64,000 bases of DNA, from the NCBI GenBank assembly GCA_963706605.1, contig OY970165.1, positions 2,232,001 through 2,296,000 of the forward strand, written 5' to 3'. The stretch is from VRUE01 sp963706605 (lineage in GTDB: Bacteria; Actinomycetota; Thermoleophilia; Solirubrobacterales; 70-9). The notes under the pieces are model-generated. The model was not told where the DNA came from. It worked only from the letters and a program-made list of their open reading frames with translations, and searched no databases. Position numbers and translations under genes: made by a program. Within the stretch, counting starts at the first letter, position 1. The number at the start of each line of letters is the position of its first letter. Positions 40,993 through 48,523 of this stretch are shown in pieces.

Positions 40993-43064
40993 CCGACGAG
41001 ACCCTCCGCAACCGCCCCCGCTCGCTGTTCGACCGCTCGATCATGGTCAGGGCCGTGATCGACTCGCTGTCCAAGCTCGACCCCAGGCACCAGATCCATA
41101 ACCCGGTGATGTTCGTGGTCGAGATCGGCGCCGTGATCACGACGGCGGGCTGGCTGATCCAGGTATTCGGCGGCTCGCCGCTCGGCGGTGGCGACGAGCC
41201 CGCTTGGTTTGCCTGCTCGATCAGCGTCTGGCTCTGGCTCACCGTCGTCTTCGCCAACTTCGCCGAGGCGCTGGCCGAGGGCCGCGGCAAGGCGCAGGCT
41301 GACGCGCTGCGCTCGATGCGCACGGAGACGGTGGCCCGACTGCGCGACGGCGGCGAGAAGCCGGCCTCGGAGCTGCGCCGTGCCGACGTGGTCGTGGTCG
41401 AGGCGGGTGAGACGATTCCAGGTGACGGCACCGTGATCGAGGGGATCGCCTCGGTGGACGAGTCGGCGATCACCGGCGAGTCCGCCCCCGTCGTGCGCGA
41501 GTCCGGCGGCGACCGCTCCGCCGTTACGGGCGGCACCCGCGTCCTCTCCGACCGGATCGTGGTGGAGATCACGCAGGAGCCCGGGCAGAGCTTCCTCGAC
41601 AAGATGATCGCCCTGGTCGAGGGGGCGGAACGACGCAAGACCCCGAACGAGATCGCCCTCAACATTCTCCTCGCCGGCCTTACCCTCGTTTTCCTTGCGG
41701 TCGTCGTCTCGCTCCGGCCCTTCGCCGAGTTCTCCAGCTCGAGTGCCTCGGTGGTGACGTTGGTCGCCCTGCTGGTGGCGCTGATCCCGACCACGATCGG
41801 CGCCCTGCTCTCGGCGATCGGAATCGCCGGCATGGACCGCCTCGTCCGCCACAACGTGCTCGCCCTCTCCGGCCGCTCGGTCGAGGCCTCCGGGGATGTC
41901 GACGTGCTGCTGCTCGACAAGACCGGCACGATCACGCTCGGCAACCGCGAGGCGACCGAGTTCATCCCGATGCCGGGGATCGAGGAGTCCGAGCTGGCCG
42001 AGGCGGCCCAGCTCTCCTCCCTGGCCGACGAGACGCCGGAGGGCCGCTCGATCGTCGTCTTTGCGAAGGGCTACGGGATTCGGGAGCGCGAGCTGCAAAC
42101 CCACGAGGCGACCTTCATCCCCTTCTCCGCCGAGACGCGGATGAGCGGGGTCGACGTCAACGGAAACCAGTACCGGAAGGGTGCCGGTGACGCGATCGTC
42201 AAGTTCGTCAGCGAGCAGGGCGGCCGCCCCCCCGCCGAGCTTCAGGAGCAGCTCGACCGGATCGGCCGCGAGGGCGGCACCCCGCTCGCCGTCTGCCGCG
42301 ACAACCACGTGCTCGGCGTCGTCTACCTGAAGGACATCGTCAAGGAGGGCATGAGCGCCCGCTTCGACGAGCTGCGCCAGATGGGGATCAGCACCGTGAT
42401 GGTGACCGGTGACAACCGGTTGACGGCGGCGAAGATCGCCGAGGAGTCGGGGGTCGACGACTTCCTGCCCGAAGCGACCCCGGAGCAGAAGCTGGAGCTG
42501 ATCCGCAGCCACCAAGCCGAGGGGCGGATGGTGGCGATGGCCGGCGACGGCACCAACGACGCCCCCGCCCTGGCCCAGTCGGACGTCGGCGTGGCGATGA
42601 ACACCGGCACCCAGGCGGCCCGCGAGGCGGGCAACATGGTCGACCTCGACTCCAATCCCACCAAGCTGATCGAGATCGTGGAGATCGGCAAGCAGCTGCT
42701 GATCACCCGCGGCGCCCTGACCACCTTCTCGATCGCCAACGACGTCGCCAAGTACTTCGCGATCCTGCCGGCGATCTTCGCCTTCACCTACGCGGCGCAC
42801 GCGGGCGAACGCGGACCTCTCGACTCGCTCAACGTCATGTCCCTGGGGACGCCCCTGTCGGCGATCCTCTCCGCGATCGTCTTCAACGCGCTGGTCATCC
42901 CGCTGCTGGTGCCGCTCGCCCTGCGCGGGGTCCGCTACCGGCCGATCGGCGCCACCGCGCTGCTGCGGCGCAACATGCTGATCTACGGCCTCGGCGGCCT
43001 GATCGCCCCCTTCCTCGGCATCAAGCTGCTCGACCTCCTGATCCACAACCTGCTGGGAGCGTGA
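40989..43064 (+). CDS. kdpB: Potassium-transporting P-type ATPase subunit KdpB
   Basis: The 691-residue catalytic P-type ATPase of the Kdp pump. Actuator loop ESAITGESAPV, phosphorylation Asp310 in LLDKTGTITLGN, the nucleotide-domain KGAGDAIVKFV, and the hinge GDGTNDAPALAQSDVG are all intact. Helical bundles flank them. GTG 40989 overlaps the kdpC stop. The operon continues into the separate KdpD N-terminal gene. Confidence 0.95.
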   Translation: MTDETLRNRPRSLFDRSIMVRAVIDSLSKLDPRHQIHNPVMFVVEIGAVITTAGWLIQVFGGSPLGGGDEPAWFACSISVWLWLTVVFANFAEALAEGRGKAQADALRSMRTETVARLRDGGEKPASELRRADVVVVEAGETIPGDGTVIEGIASVDESAITGESAPVVRESGGDRSAVTGGTRVLSDRIVVEITQEPGQSFLDKMIALVEGAERRKTPNEIALNILLAGLTLVFLAVVVSLRPFAEFSSSSASVVTLVALLVALIPTTIGALLSAIGIAGMDRLVRHNVLALSGRSVEASGDVDVLLLDKTGTITLGNREATEFIPMPGIEESELAEAAQLSSLADETPEGRSIVVFAKGYGIRERELQTHEATFIPFSAETRMSGVDVNGNQYRKGAGDAIVKFVSEQGGRPPAELQEQLDRIGREGGTPLAVCRDNHVLGVVYLKDIVKEGMSARFDELRQMGISTVMVTGDNRLTAAKIAEESGVDDFLPEATPEQKLELIRSHQAEGRMVAMAGDGTNDAPALAQSDVGVAMNTGTQAAREAGNMVDLDSNPTKLIEIVEIGKQLLITRGALTTFSIANDVAKYFAILPAIFAFTYAAHAGERGPLDSLNVMSLGTPLSAILSAIVFNALVIPLLVPLALRGVRYRPIGATALLRRNMLIYGLGGLIAPFLGIKLLDLLIHNLLGA

Positions 43065-43065
43065 G

Positions 43066-44232
43066 TTGTACGCCGCCCACACCGTGGCGGACAATGAGGC
43101 GATGAATGCTGGGCGCCGCGGAAGCCTCAAGGTCTTCATCGGCATGGCGGCGGGGGTCGGCAAGACGTACCGGATGCTGCAGGAAGGCCACGCCGAGCAG
43201 AACGCCGGCCGCGACGTGGCGATCGGCTACATGGAGCCACACAGGCGGCCCGAGACCTCGGCGCTGGCGGAGGGGCTGGAGACGGTGTCGCGGCGGCGGG
43301 TTGCCTACCGCGACACCGAGCTCGAAGAGATGGACCTGGCGGCGTTGCTGGTGAGGGCGCCGGAGGTGGCGCTGATCGACGAGCTTGCCCACACCAACGC
43401 ACCGGGGGTCGAGCACGAGAAGCGCTACGAAGACGTGCGCGACGTGCTAGCGGCCGGGGTCGACGTCTTCTCCACCGTCAACGTCCAGCACCTGGAGTCG
43501 CTCAACGACCAGGTCGCCGAGCTGACCGGAACGCGGGTGCGCGAGACGATTCCCGACGCGGTCTTGGGCGAGGCCGACGAAGTGGTCCTGATCGACCTCA
43601 CCCCGGAGGCGTTGATTGCCCGCCTGCGGGCGGGCAAGATCTACCCCGGCGAGAACGTCGAAGCGGCGCTGAACAACTTCTTCACCGTCGAGAACCTGCT
43701 GGCCCTGCGCGAGGTGGCGCTGCGGCAGGTCGCCCAGGAGGTCGAGGCGAAGCGGCTCGTCATCGAGGAGCCGCTCGGCACCCGCAAGGAGCGGGTCGCC
43801 GCCGAGGTCCCCCAGGCGGTCGGCGAGCGACTGCTCGCCCTAGTCCGCCCCCAACCGAGCTCGCAGCGACTGGTCCGGCGCGCCTGGCGCTCGGCGCAGC
43901 GGCTCGGCACCGACCTTGACCTGCTCTGGGTGAGGCCACCGAACCAGCCGATCGAGGGGGAGGTCGCGCGGCAGGTGACGGCGCTGCGCCACCTCGCCTC
44001 GGTTCTCGGCGCCAACTTCCTGATCGAGGAGAGCGACGACCTCGTGCAGGGGGCGGCCGAGGTCGTCCGCGAGCGCGGCAGCACCTACATCATGGTCGGC
44101 GAGTCCCGGCCCCGGCGCGGCTTTGCCCGCCTGCGCGAACCCCTGCCGCAGCGGCTGATGGAGGCGACCCCGCGGGGTGTCGACATTCGGATCGTCGCCC
44201 TGCGGGGTGGCAAGGGACAGGAGGCGGAGTGA
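43066..44232 (+). CDS. Stand-alone KdpD N-terminal sensory domain with Usp domain
   Basis: A 388-residue soluble protein equal to the N-terminal half of KdpD. The KdpD domain (about 20-230) has the Walker-like loop GMAAGVGKTYRMLQE, IDELAHTNAPG, FSTVNVQHLESLND and GKIYPGENVEAALNNFF. A universal-stress-like domain follows (about 255-380). There are no membrane helices, HisKA or ATPase domains; those are at 36619. The start is TTG 43066 (GGAG 6 nt upstream) or ATG 43102. It probably docks on the separate kinase to sense K+ or c-di-AMP. Confidence 0.88.
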   Translation: MYAAHTVADNEAMNAGRRGSLKVFIGMAAGVGKTYRMLQEGHAEQNAGRDVAIGYMEPHRRPETSALAEGLETVSRRRVAYRDTELEEMDLAALLVRAPEVALIDELAHTNAPGVEHEKRYEDVRDVLAAGVDVFSTVNVQHLESLNDQVAELTGTRVRETIPDAVLGEADEVVLIDLTPEALIARLRAGKIYPGENVEAALNNFFTVENLLALREVALRQVAQEVEAKRLVIEEPLGTRKERVAAEVPQAVGERLLALVRPQPSSQRLVRRAWRSAQRLGTDLDLLWVRPPNQPIEGEVARQVTALRHLASVLGANFLIEESDDLVQGAAEVVRERGSTYIMVGESRPRRGFARLREPLPQRLMEATPRGVDIRIVALRGGKGQEAE

Positions 44233-44804
44233 GGTTGACGGTCGAGCACGTGCTGGTCGGCGTGGCGCTTGTCCTCGGCGTGGGCGTCGGCTACCTGATC
44301 GCGCGCTCGCGCCGTGGCGGCCGCGCCGGCCGGCCGGACGCCGTCCATCAGATCCTCCTGCCGTTCACCGGAACCGCGATCTCACGCCGCGCCGTCGACG
44401 CCGCCCTGCGCCTTGCCCGTGCCGAGAACGCGACGCTGATGCCGGCCTATCTCGCGGCGGTGCCGAAGCGGTTGCCGCTCGACTGCGCGATCCCGGCCGA
44501 GGCCGCCAAGGCGATGCCGATGCTGGAGGCGATCGAGCAGCGGGCGACCGCTCAGGGTGTGCCGGTCGACTCTCGCATCGAGCGCGGGCGCTCCTACCGC
44601 CACGCCCTGGCCCGCCTGCTCGACCGCGAGCGTTTCGACCGGGTTGTCGTCCCGGCGACCGCAGAGGCCGGAGCCGGCCTTGCCGGCGACGACCTGATCT
44701 GGGTGCTCGAGCAGGCTCCCGCCGAGGTTCTGATCCTTCGTCCTGATCCCGAGGACCACCGGTTCGTCGCCGGTAACGGAAATGGCAACGGCGTTGTCGC
44801 TTGA
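44229..44804 (+). CDS. Membrane-anchored universal stress protein
   Basis: A 191-residue protein with an N-terminal membrane helix (VLVGVALVLGVGVGYLIA) and a Usp domain (about 40-175): HQILLPFTGTAISRRAVDAA, a middle helix-strand unit, and RFDRVVVPATAEAGAG. The canonical G-2x-G-9x-G(S/T) ATP loop is not clear. A Gly/Asn repeat ends the protein. GTGA overlap with the KdpD-N gene places it in the kdp operon, probably as a membrane partner in signalling. It converges with the FUSC gene 3 bp away. Confidence 0.78.
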   Translation: MRLTVEHVLVGVALVLGVGVGYLIARSRRGGRAGRPDAVHQILLPFTGTAISRRAVDAALRLARAENATLMPAYLAAVPKRLPLDCAIPAEAAKAMPMLEAIEQRATAQGVPVDSRIERGRSYRHALARLLDRERFDRVVVPATAEAGAGLAGDDLIWVLEQAPAEVLILRPDPEDHRFVAGNGNGNGVVA

Positions 44805-44807
44805 CAC

Positions 44808-45917
44808 TTAGGCGTGAGCCTGCACCCGCTCCCTCGGATTGGCCCAGAGCAGGAAGGCCGCGGCGGCGATCGCGATGCCGATCGCGGTGGCGCCGGCCCG
44901 CTGTCCGGCCGCCGTGAGGGCCGGCTCGCCGAGCGTGTCGGCAAGCAGCACCGCGTAGACGGTGATCGCGGTGGTGAAAAGCGCGTACTGGACCGTGAGC
45001 AGGCCATAGGCGAAGCCGGTGGCGACGGTCAGGGCCACGGCGAGGGCGATGCCGTCGCCGTTGAGCCAGAAGGAGAGCGCCGTTGCGATCACCAGACCGA
45101 GGGCGGTGCCGACGGCACGCAGAATCAGCCGGTGGAAGGTCTCCTCCTCCTCCTCCTCCTCCTCGGGGCGCAGGACGAAGAGGATCGTCAGCGGGATCCA
45201 GAAGCCGTGCTCCTTCATTCCGAGCAGCCAGTAGGCGCCGACACCGGCTCCAAGGGCGGCTCCGAAGCGGAGGGCGTGGCGGGCGCTGGTCGAGCTCAGC
45301 GTTAAGTTCGACACCAGGGCCCGCACCGCCCCTCGCCAGGTCCCCTCCCCCGCCCCGCTCTCCGGACGTGCCGGGAGTTGTGCCCCCATATGGACCTTGA
45401 AGTCCCGGCACGTCCCTGCCGCGAGCCAGACGGCGAGTGAGAAAGCGGCTTGCAGCAGGCCGCCGGCGGTGGCGAGGAGTAGCGCCGGCAACGTGTCGGC
45501 GAGCTCGAGTGGCAGTCCCTGCGCGATCAGCAGCGAGAGCGCCACCGAGAGGCCGGCGATCGAGAGGCGCAGCGAGACAGCGAAGCAGTAGCCGGCGGCT
45601 GCGCCGACAAGCACCATCGCGGCTACGGCGAGCACGGCGGAGGAGCCGGTGAGGACGCCGAGCGCTGCGGCGAGGCCGATTAGGGGCGCCACCGCCGCCT
45701 GCCAGGCAGCGCGAGTGCGGGCGGGGGCGTCGAGCCCCGGAAAGCCAGCGAGCAGGGCGCCGGTCGCGATCGCGCCCTTCGTCGGGGTGTCCATTCCCAG
45801 CTCGACCAGGAGAGCGATGCCAACCGGGACCGCGACCAGGGCCCCGCGACGCAGCGCCGGGCCGGGCGCGCTTGGGCCGATCGCGAACAACGGTGACGCC
45901 CGCAGGCGGCGCGCCAC
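44808..45917 (-). CDS. FUSC-family aromatic-acid-exporter-like membrane protein
   Basis: A 369-residue FUSC/ArAE-like protein. An N-terminal bundle of helices (ALVAVPVGIALLVELGMDTP; VAPLIGLAAALGVL) and a second bundle (FGAALGAGVGAYWLLGMKEH; FWIPLTILFVLRP) follow the family plan. Two oddities are inside: a linker encoded by a 52-bp palindromic element (45364-45415, GTCRDFKVHMGAQLPARP) and a run of eight Glu from a (CTC)8 microsatellite (45141-45164). Start GTG 45917 is the best option after the upstream gene's stop; the longer open frame is shadow. Substrate unknown. Confidence 0.75.
   Translation of the reverse strand: MARRLRASPLFAIGPSAPGPALRRGALVAVPVGIALLVELGMDTPTKGAIATGALLAGFPGLDAPARTRAAWQAAVAPLIGLAAALGVLTGSSAVLAVAAMVLVGAAAGYCFAVSLRLSIAGLSVALSLLIAQGLPLELADTLPALLLATAGGLLQAAFSLAVWLAAGTCRDFKVHMGAQLPARPESGAGEGTWRGAVRALVSNLTLSSTSARHALRFGAALGAGVGAYWLLGMKEHGFWIPLTILFVLRPEEEEEEEETFHRLILRAVGTALGLVIATALSFWLNGDGIALAVALTVATGFAYGLLTVQYALFTTAITVYAVLLADTLGEPALTAAGQRAGATAIGIAIAAAAFLLWANPRERVQAHA
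45141..45164. repeat. (CTC)8 trinucleotide repeat in FUSC gene
   Basis: Eight CTC triplets on the plus strand encode eight consecutive Glu residues in the FUSC protein, after FVLRP and before TFHRL, where relatives usually have a short acidic turn. Confidence 0.85.
45364..45415. repeat. 52-bp palindromic element inside FUSC coding sequence
   Basis: Outer arms GGACGTGCCGGGA / TCCCGGCACGTCC are perfect (13 bp). The centre is CCATATGG. Length, outer arms and centre match the palindrome at 55043-55094; 12 of the first 13 bases and the CATATG centre are shared. It encodes the linker GTCRDFKVHMGAQLPARP. Confidence 0.75.
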
Positions 45918-45951
45918 CCCGGCGGCGTTGAACAGCGGCGCTGTGGAGCCT

Positions 45952-46635
45952 TCAGCCGACGTGGCCGGCGGGCATCCGGTCGTCGTGGCCGCTGCACTCG
46001 TCCGGCTGCCAGCCTGGGACCGTGTTGCCTTCAGCCGGAATCGGGTTCTGCTTGAGGATGCGGGCCAGATGGGTGACGTTGTGGGCCATCCACTTGGCGG
46101 TCTTCTGGGTGTAGGGGTGGTCCTTGCCGCCGGCCTCGAGGAAGGAGGGTCCCGGCCCCGCGTCGCCGACCCAGTAGGTGTCGGCATTGGGCGGGATCGC
46201 GCAGCCGAGGTGGGTGAGGTTGAAGAGGGTCGTCTCCGAGCAGGCGTGGGCGCCGTCCTCGTTGCCGGTGACGACGACGCCGCCGACCGTGTTGTAGAGG
46301 GGGTACTGGCCGACCTCGTTGGTCGTGTTGTAGGTGCCGTCGAGCCGCTCGATCACCATCTGGCAGACGCTGTTGCGGACGCCGAACCAGATCGACATCG
46401 CCATGATCAGGATGTCGGCGTCGAGCACCTTCTCGAGGATCTGGGGCCACTCGTCACCCTCCCCCATGTCGGAGACGACGCCGAAGGGGATGTTGAAGTC
46501 GACCGGTCGCAGCGTCTCGTGCTTGACGCCCAGCTCGTCGAAGTGGCCGGTGACGATGTCGATCAGGCCCTGGGTGTTGGAGGGCTCGGGGGACTTCTTC
46601 AGGGTGCAGTTGAGGATCAGAGCGCTGAGGTCCAC
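45952..46635 (-). CDS. NAD(P)H-dependent FMN reductase / flavodoxin-fold protein
   Basis: A 227-residue flavodoxin-fold protein of the NADPH-dependent FMN-reductase/WrbA-like group. LILNCTLKKSPEPSNTQGLI is the FMN phosphate-binding loop, and ADILIMAMSIWFGVRNSVCQ and GVVVTGNEDGAHACSE follow. The C-terminus is extended and polar. Probably reduces FMN or quinones. The GTG start has TACGCT 6 nt upstream. It is divergent from ccdA by 18 bp. Confidence 0.83.
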   Translation of the reverse strand: MDLSALILNCTLKKSPEPSNTQGLIDIVTGHFDELGVKHETLRPVDFNIPFGVVSDMGEGDEWPQILEKVLDADILIMAMSIWFGVRNSVCQMVIERLDGTYNTTNEVGQYPLYNTVGGVVVTGNEDGAHACSETTLFNLTHLGCAIPPNADTYWVGDAGPGPSFLEAGGKDHPYTQKTAKWMAHNVTHLARILKQNPIPAEGNTVPGWQPDECSGHDDRMPAGHVG

Positions 46636-46641
46636 GCGCGC

Positions 46642-46647
46642 AGCGTA
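46642..46647 (-). promoter_or_regulatory. -10-like TACGCT before FMN-reductase gene
   Basis: Minus strand; ends 6 nt before the GTG at 46635, in the 18-bp gap to ccdA. Confidence 0.45.
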
Positions 46648-46653
46648 CCCTGA

Positions 46654-47421
46654 ATGGCAGTGATCAGCGCCGCCTTGAGCACCGATCCGACCGCGGGGGT
46701 CGGGATCTTCGCCGCCCTCGCCGCGGGCGTCGTCTCCTTCCTCTCCCCCTGCGTGCTGCCGCTCGTACCTGGCTACCTTTCAACTGTCAGCGGCGTCTCC
46801 GCGGCGGAGTTGGACAGCGCCGGCTGGCGCCGTGTGCTGGGCCCGAGCCTGCTCTTCGTGGCGAGCTTCTCGACGATCTTCATCCTCCTCGGCCTGACCG
46901 CGACCGGCCTCGGCTCAGCGCTTCACGACCACAAGCAGCTGCTGACCAAGATCTCAGGCGCTCTGATCATCGCGATGGGGGTCCTTTTCGTCGCCTCGCT
47001 CTTCGTCACCCGCCTCAACCGCGAGTGGCACGTCGACGCCCTTCTCGAGCGCGCCGGCAGGGGCGGCCCGATCGTCGCCGGGGCCGCCTTCGCCATTGCC
47101 TGGACGCCGTGCATCGGCCCCACCCTCGGCGCGATCCTCACCGCTGCCTCGCTCTCGGGCTCGGCCGGCCGCGGCGCCTTCCTCCTTGCCGTCTACTCGG
47201 CGGGCCTGGCGATCCCCTTCCTTCTCACGGCCATCGCCTTCTCCCGAATGACGACCGCCTTCGCCGTCGTCAAGCGCCACTACCCAGTGATAGTCGCCAC
47301 CGGGGGCCTAATCCTGATCGCGATGGGCGTCCTTATATGGACGGGCCAGCTGACCGAGCTGAACAGCGAAGCTCAGCGCTGGTTGGGCGAAGAAGGCCTC
47401 GACTTCTGGAACCAGGTCTGA
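46654..47421 (+). CDS. ccdA: Cytochrome c biogenesis / thiol-electron transporter CcdA
   Basis: A 255-residue membrane protein that moves reducing equivalents from cytosolic thioredoxin across the membrane. Six helices are visible. The two conserved cysteines sit in FLSPCVLPLVPGY (helix 1) and AWTPCIGPTLGAIL (helix 4), the DsbD/CcdA signature. It would counterbalance the VKOR/DsbA oxidative pair in this window. No ccs or resA gene is next to it. Confidence 0.92.
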   Translation: MAVISAALSTDPTAGVGIFAALAAGVVSFLSPCVLPLVPGYLSTVSGVSAAELDSAGWRRVLGPSLLFVASFSTIFILLGLTATGLGSALHDHKQLLTKISGALIIAMGVLFVASLFVTRLNREWHVDALLERAGRGGPIVAGAAFAIAWTPCIGPTLGAILTAASLSGSAGRGAFLLAVYSAGLAIPFLLTAIAFSRMTTAFAVVKRHYPVIVATGGLILIAMGVLIWTGQLTELNSEAQRWLGEEGLDFWNQV

Positions 47422-47431
47422 GGGCGCGTCT

Positions 47432-47456
47432 GACCGGCGCATGTCCGCGTCCTCGG
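47432..47456 (+). repeat. Dispersed 25-bp intergenic repeat, copy 2
   Basis: Matches 12363-12387 at 23 of 25 positions, with the same orientation and the same place just after a stop codon (ccdA). It lies in the 39-bp gap between convergent genes. Confidence 0.5.
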
Positions 47457-47460
47457 GGCC

Positions 47461-47739
47461 TTAGTTGTTGGCCGGGACGACGGTCTCCAGCTCTTGGCCG
47501 ATCGCCTCGGTCTCCTCGAGTCCGGTGTCGTCCAGCTCCTGTGAGCAGACGATCCGGAACCGCCCCGTCCCGATCGCTGCGTCCGGCACGACCGGCAACC
47601 CCCGGATCTCCTCCCACCCGAGCCGCTCGACCTCGAACGGATTCATCCGCACCTCAGCCGCCGGAAACGGGCAGTTCCGGTTGTGCTGATCGATCGCCCT
47701 GGAGATCGCCTCCAGGTTCTTTGCCTCGGGAGAAGCCAT
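47461..47739 (-). CDS. Small conserved hypothetical protein
   Basis: A 92-residue cytosolic protein with no recognised domain. It starts MASPEAKNLEAISRAIDQHN and contains FEVERLGWEEIRG and RFRIVCSQELDD, with two Cys and an acidic C-terminus. I chose ATG 47739 because TAGACT lies 8 nt upstream and the upstream open frame overlaps the next gene. It lies just downstream of the membrane-coil gene at 47751, whose stop codon forms part of this hexamer. Confidence 0.6.
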   Translation of the reverse strand: MASPEAKNLEAISRAIDQHNRNCPFPAAEVRMNPFEVERLGWEEIRGLPVVPDAAIGTGRFRIVCSQELDDTGLEETEAIGQELETVVPANN

Positions 47740-47747
47740 CCCAGTGG

Positions 47748-47753
47748 AGTCTA
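47748..47753 (-). promoter_or_regulatory. -10-like TAGACT before small gene 47461-47739, includes upstream stop
   Basis: Minus strand; the TAG is the stop of the gene at 47751; the hexamer ends 8 nt before the ATG. Confidence 0.45.
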
Positions 47754-48425
47754 TTTCGCTTCGTAGCGGTCGATCCAGGACCGCACAGCAGAAACGAATT
47801 CTTCGAGTGAAATCGGAATCTGCGCTTCGATCTTTTTCGATTTCTGGAGCTCTGACTCGGTGCGAACTCGCCCCTCTCCCCTCTGGATCTGTTCGCGGGC
47901 AAGGCTCATCACGGAGTTCCATTTGCCGAAGGTCTCCAGGACGGGATCGCCAGGCGCAAATCTGAGCCGCAGGCGGAGCCTGGCGGGAGGGATGCGCACG
48001 TGGGCCTCAAATGCCTTGACCGCGAAGGCTTCCAACTCCCCCTCGGCGAAGTTTTCGTACTCCTCTTCGGCCGCTTCACGCGCCGGTCCCTCGGCGGCTT
48101 CGCTGATTGCCTTTTGAAGCGTTTCCCCCTCCTCGATCGCGACAGCGAGATCTGCCGCGCTGTCCAATGCTTCGGTCATCGTTACGACCACCTCATCGAT
48201 GGTGGTCCGGGTGGCCTGCCTGTCAAGCCGCAGCTCGGCCGCCGCCAGTTCCTGCCTGGTGTTGTCGCGTGCATATCGCGCCGCAAACCACGCGCCGCCG
48301 AGGGCGGCAACCACTATTGAGACAGGGCCGAGAATTTCAAGCAGCTGCGGGCCGTTGTTCACCAGGTGGACTTCAAGCGGCCCTTCGCCCATTTCGGCCA
48401 TCTGGCTCATCTTCCCCAGGACCAC
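47751..48425 (-). CDS. Hypothetical membrane protein with coiled coil
   Basis: A 224-residue protein of unknown function. The N-terminal part has one membrane helix (LLEILGPVSIVVAALGGAWFAA), then a charged helix (RYARDNTRQELAAAELRLDRQATRT) and an acidic helical region, ending with a basic-acidic tail (SWIDRYEAK). I start it at GTG 48425 because TAGCCT lies 9 nt upstream; TTG 48434 and ATG 48410 are alternatives. Lower GC than its neighbours. It may form a two-gene unit with the small gene downstream. Confidence 0.55.
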   Translation of the reverse strand: MVLGKMSQMAEMGEGPLEVHLVNNGPQLLEILGPVSIVVAALGGAWFAARYARDNTRQELAAAELRLDRQATRTTIDEVVVTMTEALDSAADLAVAIEEGETLQKAISEAAEGPAREAAEEEYENFAEGELEAFAVKAFEAHVRIPPARLRLRLRFAPGDPVLETFGKWNSVMSLAREQIQRGEGRVRTESELQKSKKIEAQIPISLEEFVSAVRSWIDRYEAK

Positions 48426-48434
48426 TACTCGCAA

Positions 48435-48440
48435 AGGCTA
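48435..48440 (-). promoter_or_regulatory. -10-like TAGCCT before membrane-coil gene
   Basis: Minus strand; ends 9 nt before GTG 48425 and is the reason for that start. Confidence 0.4.
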
Positions 48441-48511
48441 GATTCGGCCGCGGCGGAACACCCCAGCGCTGTCAGATTCTCGATATGCCCACGATCCGCT
48501 GGCGCTGGGGC

Positions 48512-48517
48512 TAGCCT
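48512..48517 (+). promoter_or_regulatory. -10-like TAGCCT before dinB
   Basis: Ends 6 nt before GTG 48524. Confidence 0.45.
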
Positions 48518-48523
48518 GAAGGT

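Noticed and set aside
38490..43163. Very long minus-strand open frames opposite kdpA, kdpC and kdpB
   Set aside because: GC-rich codon-position shadows; composition is low-complexity Arg/Asp/Gly with no domain.
48435..48523. LexA box before dinB
   Set aside because: No TCGAAC-N-GTTCGA-type palindrome is present here or before recA.
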